From JANXQG01 sp037147235 (GTDB taxonomy: Bacteria; Planctomycetota; Planctomycetia; Pirellulales; Thermoguttaceae): a stretch of DNA of 18,514 nucleotides. Every line of letters begins with the position of its first letter. The first letter of the stretch is position 1. This document shows, one piece after another, positions 1-7,900 of the stretch. Below the pieces are notes generated by a model. That model did not search any database. It was given only the letters and a program-made list of their open reading frames with translations, and had not been told where the DNA came from. The DNA is taken from assembly GCA_037147235.1 (NCBI GenBank), contig JBAWVO010000110.1, positions 1 through 18,514 of the forward strand. Direction: 5' to 3'. Position numbers and translations under genes: made by a program.

Positions 1-110
1 GCACCCTACGTCGAGCTAGCAATGACAGCAGTTGGCAAGGTTATGATCAAGGCCAGATCGCAAGATACGAGTGACATGAGAAGAATGGTAGGTATCCGGA
101 CCGCCAACCG

Positions 111-139
111 TTGCATCCCCGGCGTGGCGCGGATAGAAT
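111..139 (+). promoter_or_regulatory. Candidate sigma70-type promoter for the membrane protein gene
   Basis: TTGCAT at 111-116 and TAGAAT at 134-139 are separated by exactly 17 bases, a good vegetative-sigma arrangement. Transcription would start near 146, leaving a leader of about 100 bases before the GTG at 249. This rests on the match alone; promoters in this type of organism are poorly defined. I see no convincing gene between 1 and 248. Confidence 0.35.
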
Positions 140-248
140 TCGAGTCAGTCTGGTCTGCCCCTGATCTGGACGCACGACCTTGGCGCCCCAGCACACCGGG
201 TCGGGGTTGGAAATTTACACATCGAGACACGCCAACGACCAGGAAGCC

Positions 249-713
249 GTGAACACACAACCTATCGCAACTTATTCGGAGCGTCTGCTGGAAGTCCGCC
301 GCGATTTCACGTTGTACAATGACCAGGTTGTCGTGCAGGCACGTTGGTTTCCCAATCGGAGGTTCGAGCACGTCGTGAAACTGGCCGCGCTCAAAGGTGA
401 GTTCCAGGAAATCACGATCCGCTACCGCATGTATCGTTACGCGGGTTGGATCATGGCGACCGGCGCGCTGGCGTACGCCGCGTGCTACTACAATGCCCAG
501 GACATGGTGCTGCAAGCAGTGGGCTATGTGGCCCTGGGCGTCACGATTTGTGGTGCCGTGTTTATGTCCCTGACCTACCCCAATCGTCGGATTCGTTTCG
601 CGCGGTTCCGTACGCAAGCCGACCGGATAGGGCTAGACATCGGCAGTGCCGGGAACGACATCGCCACATTTGTGAAGTTCGTGCAGCAGGTTCGGCGCCA
701 GATCTACCGATAA
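249..713 (+). CDS. Small two-helix membrane protein of unknown function
   Basis: This 154-residue protein has a soluble N-terminal part (about residues 1-62) with alternating hydrophobic and charged stretches (RRDFTLYNDQVVVQARWF), suggesting a beta-rich fold. Two hydrophobic helices follow, near residues 65-81 (WIMATGALAYAACYY) and 88-109 (LQAVGYVALGVTICGAVFMS). A basic cytoplasmic-type segment then leads to a C-terminal helix rich in Phe and Val (FVKFVQQVRRQI). The layout resembles membrane-anchored PH-like domain proteins found in many bacteria, but I cannot assign a family securely. I chose the GTG at 249 because AGGAAG lies just upstream (241-246); an in-frame ATG at 180 would add 23 residues that look non-coding. 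It may be co-transcribed with the small ORF at 763, 49 bases downstream. Confidence 0.7.
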   Translation: MNTQPIATYSERLLEVRRDFTLYNDQVVVQARWFPNRRFEHVVKLAALKGEFQEITIRYRMYRYAGWIMATGALAYAACYYNAQDMVLQAVGYVALGVTICGAVFMSLTYPNRRIRFARFRTQADRIGLDIGSAGNDIATFVKFVQQVRRQIYR

Positions 714-762
714 TCAAACTTTCGCGATTCGATTTCAAAAACATTCAACAGGAAGCGAAAAG

Positions 763-891
763 ATGCGTGTGTTCACGATTGCGTCCCTCGCCATTGCCAC
801 CACGTTGGCCATGGCGACCGTCTCCGCCGCGGCAGACGGGTCGGCGGCGGAGAAGGAACCTGGGAATACAGACCGGTCAGCACCGGTTTGA
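763..891 (+). CDS. Short secreted-peptide ORF, possibly a truncated exported protein
   Basis: This 42-codon ORF has a strong ribosome site (AGGAAG at 750-755, 7 bases before the ATG). Its N-terminus is a textbook Sec signal peptide: MR, then a hydrophobic core (VFTIASLAIATTLAMATV), then Ala-rich SAAA as the likely cleavage site. Only about 18 residues would remain after cleavage (DGSAAEKEPGNTDRSAPV). The stop lies 8 bases before the stop codon of the convergent radical SAM gene. A 6-bp hairpin (ACCGGT at 872-877 pairing with 882-887, loop CAGC) overlaps the end, without a T-run. The unit is either a genuinely tiny exported peptide or the surviving start of a longer secreted protein cut by a rearrangement or frameshift. 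No function can be assigned. Confidence 0.45.
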   Translation: MRVFTIASLAIATTLAMATVSAAADGSAAEKEPGNTDRSAPV

Positions 892-898
892 CGACGAA

Positions 899-2458
899 TC
901 AACCGGCATCGTCGGACGTATCGGCCAGGTGACGCGATTGCCGGGCGCGAGGGCCCCGAGCTTGTGCGTGGGTTGTGACTTCAGAGATATCCGAAAACCC
1001 TTTTTTCTCGCGGAGATATTTTTCCAGCAAACGGGCCAGTCGCTGCAATGCGATGCCGTGCGTGCTGCGCGTCTCGGTGTAAAGCCAGTCGCTGAACGCA
1101 AGGAATTCGCGAAACGGCGAACCGTTTTTCCAAATCAACGGTGCGGTTTCGACGAAGCGGCCGCTGTTGGCAATCAAATCCCAGTAGCGCGAGAACCGGC
1201 GGAGGCGTTGCATCGTGGCAAAGTCGAGATCGCGGTTCTGGAGAATCTCGTAAGGCGGATGTGGATCGTAAATCATCTGCCATTCGGCGGTATGGTGAGC
1301 AATGGGCGCGCCGCGAAGACGTTTCAGAATGCCGACTTGGATTTCGTGAGGCTGCAACGCGACGAGCCGGTCGAACCCGGCGGCAAAGCTGTCGAGCGAT
1401 TCGCCGGGCAGGCCAACGATGAGGTCGGCGTGGATGTGGACGCCGGTGCGCGCGCGGAGCCAACGGAGATTCTCCTCGGCGTTCGCGTTGTTTTGGCGGC
1501 GGCTGATCCGTCGGGCGACTTCCTCGTTGAAGGTTTGGACGCCCACTTCAAATTGGAGCGAGGCGGGCGGGAATTGTTGGATGAGGACACGGAGCGATTC
1601 GGGAAGGCGGTCGGGAATCATCTCGAAATGGAGGAACAGCCCTGGTTGATAACGGTCGAGGAAGAACTGGAGGATCGCGTCGCTGGTTTTCAGGTCGAGG
1701 TTGAATGTGCGGTCGACGAATTTGAACTGGCGGTAGCCGCGGTCGAGAAGACGCTGCATGGCAGCGAGAAATCGGTCGAGCGGAAATTGACGGACCGTTT
1801 CGTCGAGGGCGGAGAGACAGAACTCGCATTCGTAAGGACAACCGCGCGAGGCTTCGATGTAAATGACGCGATGCGCAAGGTCGTCGTCGGTGTAGAAATC
1901 GTAAGGCAACGCGAGCGCGGCGAGGTCGGGAAGCGGAGGTCGGGGAGGCGGAGCGGGAGTAAAAGGAGAGGCAGATGAGGAAAGGAGTTGCCGGCAAAGC
2001 TGGGCGAAAGCAAGGTCGGCCTCGCCGGGGATGATGTGGTCAGCAAATCGCGAGATTTCTTGTTGGTCGGTTTCGTGGCTGATTTCGGGGCCGCCGAGAA
2101 CAAGGATGAGGTCGGGACGGAGTTGTTTGAGAAGACGGACGAGGACGAGGGTCTGTGAAGCGTTCCAGACGTAGAGACCAAGGCCGAGAATGCGTGGATT
2201 GTTCCCCAGGATATTTTCAGCGATGTCGAGCGGGCGTTGGTTGATGTCGAATTCGAGAAGACGGGCACGCGGTTGAAGGTCGCCGAGGTTGGCGAAGAGG
2301 TAACGAAGACCAAAAGCGCAGTGCGCATACCGGGCATTGAGCGTGGCAAGGATAATGTCGGCCTTCGTAATGTGACTTTCCCAGATAGGTGAGCATGGGG
2401 GATGCCATGGCTCCAAACTTGCCTGGCACGGTTCGCGAACCGCTCCGCACGACGTCAC
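899..2458 (-). CDS. B12-binding radical SAM protein, DUF4080-like
   Basis: This is a radical SAM enzyme with an N-terminal cobalamin-binding-type domain. From a GTG at 2458 it has 519 residues. The Rossmann-like part runs from about 30 to 160 (ADIILATLNARYAHCAFGL; LILVLGGPEISHE). A Pro-rich linker follows near 164-178, then the 4Fe-4S motif in GCPYECEFC (Cys 207, 211, 214), and further radical SAM barrel motifs (FKFVDRTFN; ADLIVGLPGES). The C-terminal part fits DUF4080-type proteins, whose substrate is unknown. The start is uncertain: relatives typically begin near ADIILATLNARY, while here the first 30 residues look poorly conserved and the GTG lacks a clear ribosome site. GGAAAG stands just before an in-frame ATT at codon 30, a possible rare start. 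The gene reads leftward, divergent from the fucosidase and convergent with the small ORF at 763. Confidence 0.88.
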   Translation of the reverse strand: MTSCGAVREPCQASLEPWHPPCSPIWESHITKADIILATLNARYAHCAFGLRYLFANLGDLQPRARLLEFDINQRPLDIAENILGNNPRILGLGLYVWNASQTLVLVRLLKQLRPDLILVLGGPEISHETDQQEISRFADHIIPGEADLAFAQLCRQLLSSSASPFTPAPPPRPPLPDLAALALPYDFYTDDDLAHRVIYIEASRGCPYECEFCLSALDETVRQFPLDRFLAAMQRLLDRGYRQFKFVDRTFNLDLKTSDAILQFFLDRYQPGLFLHFEMIPDRLPESLRVLIQQFPPASLQFEVGVQTFNEEVARRISRRQNNANAEENLRWLRARTGVHIHADLIVGLPGESLDSFAAGFDRLVALQPHEIQVGILKRLRGAPIAHHTAEWQMIYDPHPPYEILQNRDLDFATMQRLRRFSRYWDLIANSGRFVETAPLIWKNGSPFREFLAFSDWLYTETRSTHGIALQRLARLLEKYLREKKGFSDISEVTTHAQARGPRARQSRHLADTSDDAG

Positions 2459-2645
2459 CGTTTGAATAACGCCCTGAGAAGCGGTCCCGGCTAGTTCAGC
2501 ATCGTCTCATATTACACCACACAACCAAGAAGATCAACGTGGTGCCTGCGGGAAAATACCGGCAGATTTCTCGCGGCCAGGATGACCGGTGAAATCAACC
2601 CGACAGCAGGCGATTATTTTTCGTCGTCCATTTGAAGCGTATTCC

Positions 2646-2654
2646 TGGTATAAT
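2646..2654 (+). promoter_or_regulatory. Extended -10 promoter for the fucosidase operon
   Basis: TGGTATAAT is a perfect TGn-TATAAT extended -10 element. No good -35 sits 17 bases upstream, which is normal for this promoter class. Transcription would start near 2661, giving a leader of about 160 bases ahead of the ATG at 2823. The rest of the 2459-2822 gap holds no gene I can support. Confidence 0.5.
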
Positions 2655-2661
2655 AGCCACT

Positions 2662-2685
2662 GGATGCAGGACCGGATGCAGGACC
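2662..2685 (+). repeat. Exact tandem duplication of a 12-bp unit at the presumed transcription start
   Basis: GGATGCAGGACC occurs twice back to back, starting about 8 bases after the extended -10 element. It could be a regulator site, a transcript-leader element or a slippage product. Function is unknown. Confidence 0.6.
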
Positions 2686-2822
2686 GCAACATTCTTCGCG
2701 GGGCAAAGGGCGAGTTTCACCGCGATCCGCCGCAAAACCGACTCCAAAGGCGGACGGACTCTTACCCATGTTCCCAGGACAAACCAATACCTTCACTACG
2801 AATACCCCAAAGGCTGGACGCT

Positions 2823-4184
2823 ATGAAATCAAAATCAATGAACCTGACTATCGCCGTGATGGCCCTGACGGCGACCCTTTGTTCCGGCGCGGAAACCAAG
2901 GAACAGCGCGACACCCGCATGGCGTGGTGGCGCGAGGCGCGTTTTGGGATGTTCATCCATTACGGTCCGGTGTCTCTCACCGGAAAGGAAATCAGTTGGT
3001 CGCGTGCCAATACGAATCCAAAATGCCCGAACAAAGGTCCGACGCCCGCCCTGGTTTACGACAACCTTTACAAAAAATTCAACCCAACCAAGTTCAACGC
3101 CGCCGATTGGACAGGCATCGCCAAAATGGCGGGCATGAAATACGTCGTACTGACCGCAAAGCATTGCGATGGCTTTTTGCTTTGGGATTCCAAAGTGGAC
3201 CCCTACAACATCACCGCGACGCCGTTCAAGCGTGACCTCTGCGCGGAACTGGTGCAGGCGGTGCGCAAGGACGGCCTACGACTCGGCTGGTATTTCTCTC
3301 CGATGGATTGGCGCGACCCGGATTTTCGTACCGTCCGCAACGCCGCGTTCATTACCCGGATGCAGGGCCAGTTGAGCGAGTTGCTCACTAACTATGGGCA
3401 GGTTGATTTGCTATGGTTTGATCATGACGGGCACAAGGCGGTCTATGACCAGGCCGGCACCTATGCGCTGGTGAAGAAAGCCCAGCCACAAATCGTTATT
3501 GATAACCGGCTCGACCTCAGCACCGGCAACGAAAACACCGAGATGCTGACCCCGCAGGCCGACTACTACTCTCCGGAGCAGCGGATCGGCGGCTATGACG
3601 ACCAGCGCCCGTGGGAAACCTGCATGACGCTCGGCACGCAGTGGTCATGGTTGCCCAAGGACACGATCAAATCAGCCGGTGAAGTTATCCGCATCCTTGC
3701 CTACACCGTTGGAGGCGATGGCAATTTGCTTCTCAACGTCGGCCCGATGCCGGACGGGCGCATCGAACCGCGCCAGGTGGAGGTGTTGAAACAGGTCGGC
3801 ACCTGGGTCGAGAAGAATGGTCAGAGCATTTATGGCACGCGTGGTGGGCCATTCAAGCCTGCGGACTACGGTGCCAGCACGCGGAAGGGCGATACCATCT
3901 ATGTGCATATTGTGAAATGGCCGGATGGCCCGGTGAAGCTGCCTAACATTGCAGCAAAGATGGTCAAGGCGGAATTGCTCGAGGGCGGCAAGGCGGACGT
4001 TCGCCAGACGGAAAGCGGAATTGAGATCTTCGTTCCGCCCGCCCATCGCAATGCCGGCGACACGGTGGTCGCCCTGAAGTTCAATTCCGCCGTCATGAAG
4101 ATTCCCGCGCTCAGCGTGCCGAAGAGCAAACATGCCTCGGCGGCCGACGCGCCGAGCGGTGTTCCGCCTGGGGAAAAATCATGA
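2823..4184 (+). CDS. Secreted alpha-L-fucosidase, glycoside hydrolase family 29
   Basis: This enzyme hydrolyses terminal alpha-L-fucose from glycans. The 453-residue product starts with a signal peptide (basic MKSKS, hydrophobic core to about residue 20, likely cut near CSGA), so it acts in the periplasm or outside the cell. GH29 hallmarks are clear: RFGMFIHYG near 40-48, LTAKHCDGFLLW near 110-121, GWYFSPMDW near 155-163, and VDLLWFDHDG, where Asp 200 aligns with the family's catalytic nucleophile. The conserved NLLLNVGPMPDG motif follows. The length suits a single catalytic domain plus a short C-terminal beta domain. I chose the ATG at 2823 because it gives a proper signal peptide; an in-frame ATG at 2838 is an alternative. 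Upstream in-frame codons back to 2589 look non-coding. The gene overlaps the next one by ATGA, so the two are probably translationally coupled. Confidence 0.93.
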   Translation: MKSKSMNLTIAVMALTATLCSGAETKEQRDTRMAWWREARFGMFIHYGPVSLTGKEISWSRANTNPKCPNKGPTPALVYDNLYKKFNPTKFNAADWTGIAKMAGMKYVVLTAKHCDGFLLWDSKVDPYNITATPFKRDLCAELVQAVRKDGLRLGWYFSPMDWRDPDFRTVRNAAFITRMQGQLSELLTNYGQVDLLWFDHDGHKAVYDQAGTYALVKKAQPQIVIDNRLDLSTGNENTEMLTPQADYYSPEQRIGGYDDQRPWETCMTLGTQWSWLPKDTIKSAGEVIRILAYTVGGDGNLLLNVGPMPDGRIEPRQVEVLKQVGTWVEKNGQSIYGTRGGPFKPADYGASTRKGDTIYVHIVKWPDGPVKLPNIAAKMVKAELLEGGKADVRQTESGIEIFVPPAHRNAGDTVVALKFNSAVMKIPALSVPKSKHASAADAPSGVPPGEKS

Positions 4185-4624
4185 TCCTCGCTCGACTGGA
4201 GCAAGCAGACCGTTACTTGGCTCTCCATTCTGATTTCCCAGCCGCAATCGCCTTCCTACGCAGTCAGTCGCTGTCCGACCTGCCCGAGGGACGGATTGAG
4301 ATTACCGAAACCCTATACGCCCTGGTTTTCCGGTCGCCGACACGCCAGCGATCCGAGGCCCGCCTGGAAGCACATCGCAAGTACATCGACATCCAATTCG
4401 TGATCTCAGGCGTCGAGGAAATGGGCTGGAGTCCGCGCAGCCGCTGCCAACGGCCACACGATCAGTACGATGCCGAGCAGGACATCGAGTTCTTTGGCGA
4501 CACGCCCGACAGCTACGTCACCGTGTTGCCGAGTGAATTTGTGGTTTTCTTCCCAGACGACGCCCATGCACCTCTGATCGGCACGGGCGAGGTCCGCAAG
4601 ATTGTCGTTAAGGTGCCGATGTAA
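4181..4624 (+). CDS. YhcH/YjgK/YiaL family protein (EbgC-like cupin)
   Basis: This 147-residue cytosolic protein belongs to the YhcH/YjgK/YiaL family (DUF386), cupin-like metal-binding proteins associated with sugar catabolism; EbgC, the small subunit of evolved beta-galactosidase, is a relative. Family signatures are EAHRKYIDIQFVISGVEEMGW near 63-83, FFPDDAHAPL near 123-132 with a likely metal-binding His, and the closing KIVVKV. Length is normal. Its ATG overlaps the fucosidase stop as ATGA, implying co-expression. I infer a role in processing the released sugar, possibly as an anomerase-like or lyase-linked protein. The precise reaction is not established for most members. Confidence 0.88.
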   Translation: MILARLEQADRYLALHSDFPAAIAFLRSQSLSDLPEGRIEITETLYALVFRSPTRQRSEARLEAHRKYIDIQFVISGVEEMGWSPRSRCQRPHDQYDAEQDIEFFGDTPDSYVTVLPSEFVVFFPDDAHAPLIGTGEVRKIVVKVPM

Positions 4625-4988
4625 CGGTGGTGGCAGCCAGTGGAAATCAGCCATTGCAAAGGCCACTCGCTGGCCCGACCACATGGAGAATTTCCTACAG
4701 TGCGAATGAAAATCGGCATCAATGTTCGGAATGCGATTTCGTGGTTTTCGCAGTCTCTTATCTCCGGTGAATGGAAGAATTGGGGTGGCAAGCCAGAACC
4801 TCCGTTTGGTGATGAGGAACTGGGGATTGGATAATGGCAGACAGAGCGTCGATCCATCCAGAGACTTTGGCATGGGTGTCAGTTCGACGTGAACGATTTC
4901 GTGGAGCCCATATCGTTGCGATTGTGGTTCAATGCGGTAGAATCAGTGCCACGGACTTGCGTTCCAGTCGTTATCGGGGGGTGATGCA
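4625..4988. other. Gap of 364 bases without a convincing gene
   Basis: No ORF here matches a family I recognise. A 64-codon GTG-initiated frame at 4640-4834 (ending EPPFGDEELGIG) has only a weak ribosome site, and longer minus-strand frames run into yhcH-like coding sequence and look like shadows. An 11-base direct repeat, CGATTTCGTGG, occurs at 4734 and 4894. The right end holds the candidate recC promoter. The rest may be a decayed gene or an interspersed non-coding element. Confidence 0.5.
4916..4943 (+). promoter_or_regulatory. Candidate promoter for the recCBD operon
   Basis: TTGCGA at 4916-4921 and TAGAAT at 4938-4943 are 16 bases apart. Initiation near 4950 would leave a leader of about 40 bases, followed by a G-rich ribosome site (GGGGGGTGAT at about 4977-4985) before the recC ATG at 4989. 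The call rests on motif match and position only. Confidence 0.4.
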
Positions 4989-7900
4989 ATGCCCATTGAC
5001 GTTATCGAATCCAATCACTTCGAGCTGCTTTGGCAACGCTTTGAGCAAACTTTAGACATGCCGCTGGCGTCGCCCTTGGCTTGTGAGCTTGTCGCAGTTC
5101 CAGCCACCGGGTGGGAAAGCTACTTTAACCGAAGACTGGCGACTCGGCGCGGTTGTTGGGCGCAATACCGGTTTACTTCATTTAGCGGGTGGATGAACTC
5201 CACGTTTCATGAGGTGCTGCCGGCCGAAAATTGCGCGGTTCGGGATCCCGACGCGCTAACCTGGGCCGTGGCGAGCAAATTGCCGGGCTTGCTTGAGGAC
5301 CATGCCTTCACCGCGGTGCGGAATTACCTGGGAGCGGATCTCAGCGCCATCGAGCCGCAGCGACTGATCGACTTGGCTCGCCGCATCGCAGGGCTGTTCG
5401 ACCAGTACTTGCTTTACCGGCCCGATCTCATCGATGCCTGGAATCGCGGTGTTGATTGGCCCGAAACAGGAACTGCCAAGCAGCCACACGCAACCTGGCA
5501 GCGCAAGCTATGGGAGAGCATTCGCCAGACGTGTCCGACGCAATCCGTCTCGGCAATGATACGAGATCTTGCCCAAAACCTCTCGGGGAATGATCCCCGC
5601 TTGCCCGAACGGGTCAGTGTTTGGATCTGTGGAGGAGTGCCGCCGGCACATCTGGAATTCCTGGACATTGTGGGACGGCATACGCAAATCGCCCTGTATG
5701 TACTCTCTCCCTCGAATGCGTTCGGTACGGATCAAGGCACCCAACGGCGACTTTTCCGTCAACTGCGGGAAGGTGGGGGCTTGCTGAGGGAGTTTTGCGA
5801 AGCCAACCACTTGGCCCCGCTGTGGGAGTCGATGGGCGAACTGTCGCGCCAACGGCAGTTGCTGATGGCTGAGTACCAGGAAGAGCCGTGGCGGTATCAC
5901 GAGCCGCAAAACTCGCCGGATGCTCAAGAAACGCTCCTGGCAAGCCTGCAACAGGGCATCAGACAGGCACGTGTGCCAGTTCCGTCAGCCTTGCAGGCGG
6001 ACGCGAGCCTGCGAATCCACAGTTGCCATAGTGCGATTCGTGAGGTCGAAGTCCTTCGTGAGCAGCTCCGCGATGCGTTCGAGTCCGACCCACATCTCCA
6101 GCCCGAGGATGTGGCGGTACTCTGTCCGGACATCGAAACCTACGCGCCTTTGGTACATGCCGTGTTCGGACTGTCGGACCCAAGCCAAGCGGGCCACATC
6201 CCCTACCATATTGCAGGCCGTTCACCGCGCCGAACTCGCCCGATCGTCGAAGCATATTTCCGTCTGCTGGATGTATTGCAGGGACGCCTTGGGGCCAGCG
6301 AGGTTCTGGACCTGCTCAATGTGGCGGCCGTCGGGGAAGCAGCAAACCTGAACACCGAGGAAATCGAGTCGATTACCGATTGGGTTACGGAAAGCGGAAT
6401 CCGCTGGGGAGCCGACACCAAGGACCGCGAGGCGGAATCGCTCCCTTCGACCGATCTGCACACATGGCAGTTTGGGCTCGATAGATTGCTTCTCGGCTAC
6501 GCAATGCCTCCAGGCGGCGGGCAACTCGTGGGCGAAGTCCTTGCCCTGGATCGGGTTGAAGGACTCAAAGGGGACGTTCTGGGCAAGTTGTGGGCATTCT
6601 TCGGCCGGCTGCGCGCGTGGCGTAGTCGCTTAAAGGACGCCCGCCCGCTTTCCGACTGGCGAGAACCGCTCTGCCAACTGGCCGAAGAAATGCTGGCCTC
6701 CCAGCAGGATGAAGGCGGAGAACAGCGGATTTTCGAGGCTGCTGACCGGTTGGTGAAACTGAGCGGAGAGAATGGCTTTGATACCCCGCTGCCGTTCTCG
6801 GTCGTAGTGCGAGAGCTAACCCAGCAGGTTGACCAGATGGCTGGCGGCTGGGCGTTTCGACTGGGCGGAATGACGGTTTGCGAGATCACGGCCATGCGCA
6901 GCTTGCCATTTAAGGTGGTGGCACTGCTGGGACTCAACGATGGTATTTTCCCGCGAGTCGATAGGCCCGTGGGATTCGACCTGATGGCAAACTATCCCCA
7001 GCTAGGCGATCGCAGCCTCCGCTTCGAGGACAAACGCTTGTTTTTGGAAGCGATGCTCTCCGCGCAATCGCGGCTGGTGATCACGTACCAGGGGCAGAAC
7101 CTTCAAGACCAGCGGCATCGGCCACCATCGGTTTCCGTGGAGGAATTATTGGACGTCATCGAACAGAGCAGCATTGATTCGCAAGTCCTAAGAAAAGCCC
7201 TCGTCGTGCGTCATCCCTTGCAAGTATTCAGCCCCAACTACTTCAACGACGGAGACGCGAGGCTGTTCAGCTATGAAAAAAGCTACTTGAAGGCGGCCGA
7301 GGCGATCTTGGGCGGGGCAGAAGACATGCCGGTATTTGCTCCCGGCCCACTGCCCGAGGAAGACGACCTCCAGCAGGTACGGGTTACCGATCTGCGCAAG
7401 GTCATGGAAAGCCCTTGGGAGCTTTTTCTGCAACGTCTCGGCATCTACCTCCCGGACTCTACGGAAGCTGCCGATGATCGGGAACCGCTGCTTCTGAACG
7501 CCCTGGAACAGTGGCAACTCGGTGACCACTGGCTCGAACAGCGGCTGGCCGGTGAATCGGAAGATCAGCTTGGCCGGCGGTTATCCCGTTCTGGGCAATT
7601 GCCGGGTGGCAGCTTGGGGCAGGCTACGCTCGGCAAAGTGAGGCGGCAGGCGGAAGTAGTCTTAAAAAATGCCCAAGATTTGGGCATCGCGGCTACCGAG
7701 GTCTCCCTTCCGATTCGTTTGGAAGTGGACGGTATGGTGTTGATCGGCCGCGTCGAGGGCTTCACGCCGTCCGGCCTACAGCGGGCAACCTACTCCAAAA
7801 TCGCCATGAAGCGAGTTCCGAGGCTTTGGCTAGACCATCTCCTCGCGACGGCCATGTCTGGGAAATCGTTAGGCCCATCCGTTCTGGTCGGCCGCGGTGC

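Noticed and set aside
6..617. Minus-strand frame of 203 codons at the left edge
   Set aside because: It overlaps the + strand membrane protein, which has a better ribosome site and sensible transmembrane helices. The minus product shows no recognisable domain.
446..1978. Long + strand frame of 510 codons
   Set aside because: It lies opposite the radical SAM gene and begins inside the membrane protein gene. Its product is biased toward Glu, Gly, Arg and Val without family motifs, while the minus strand has clear catalytic motifs.
4640..4834. 64-codon frame starting at GTG 4640
   Set aside because: Weak ribosome site, no recognised domain, and unlike neighbouring coding sequence. Kept only as a note in the gap description.
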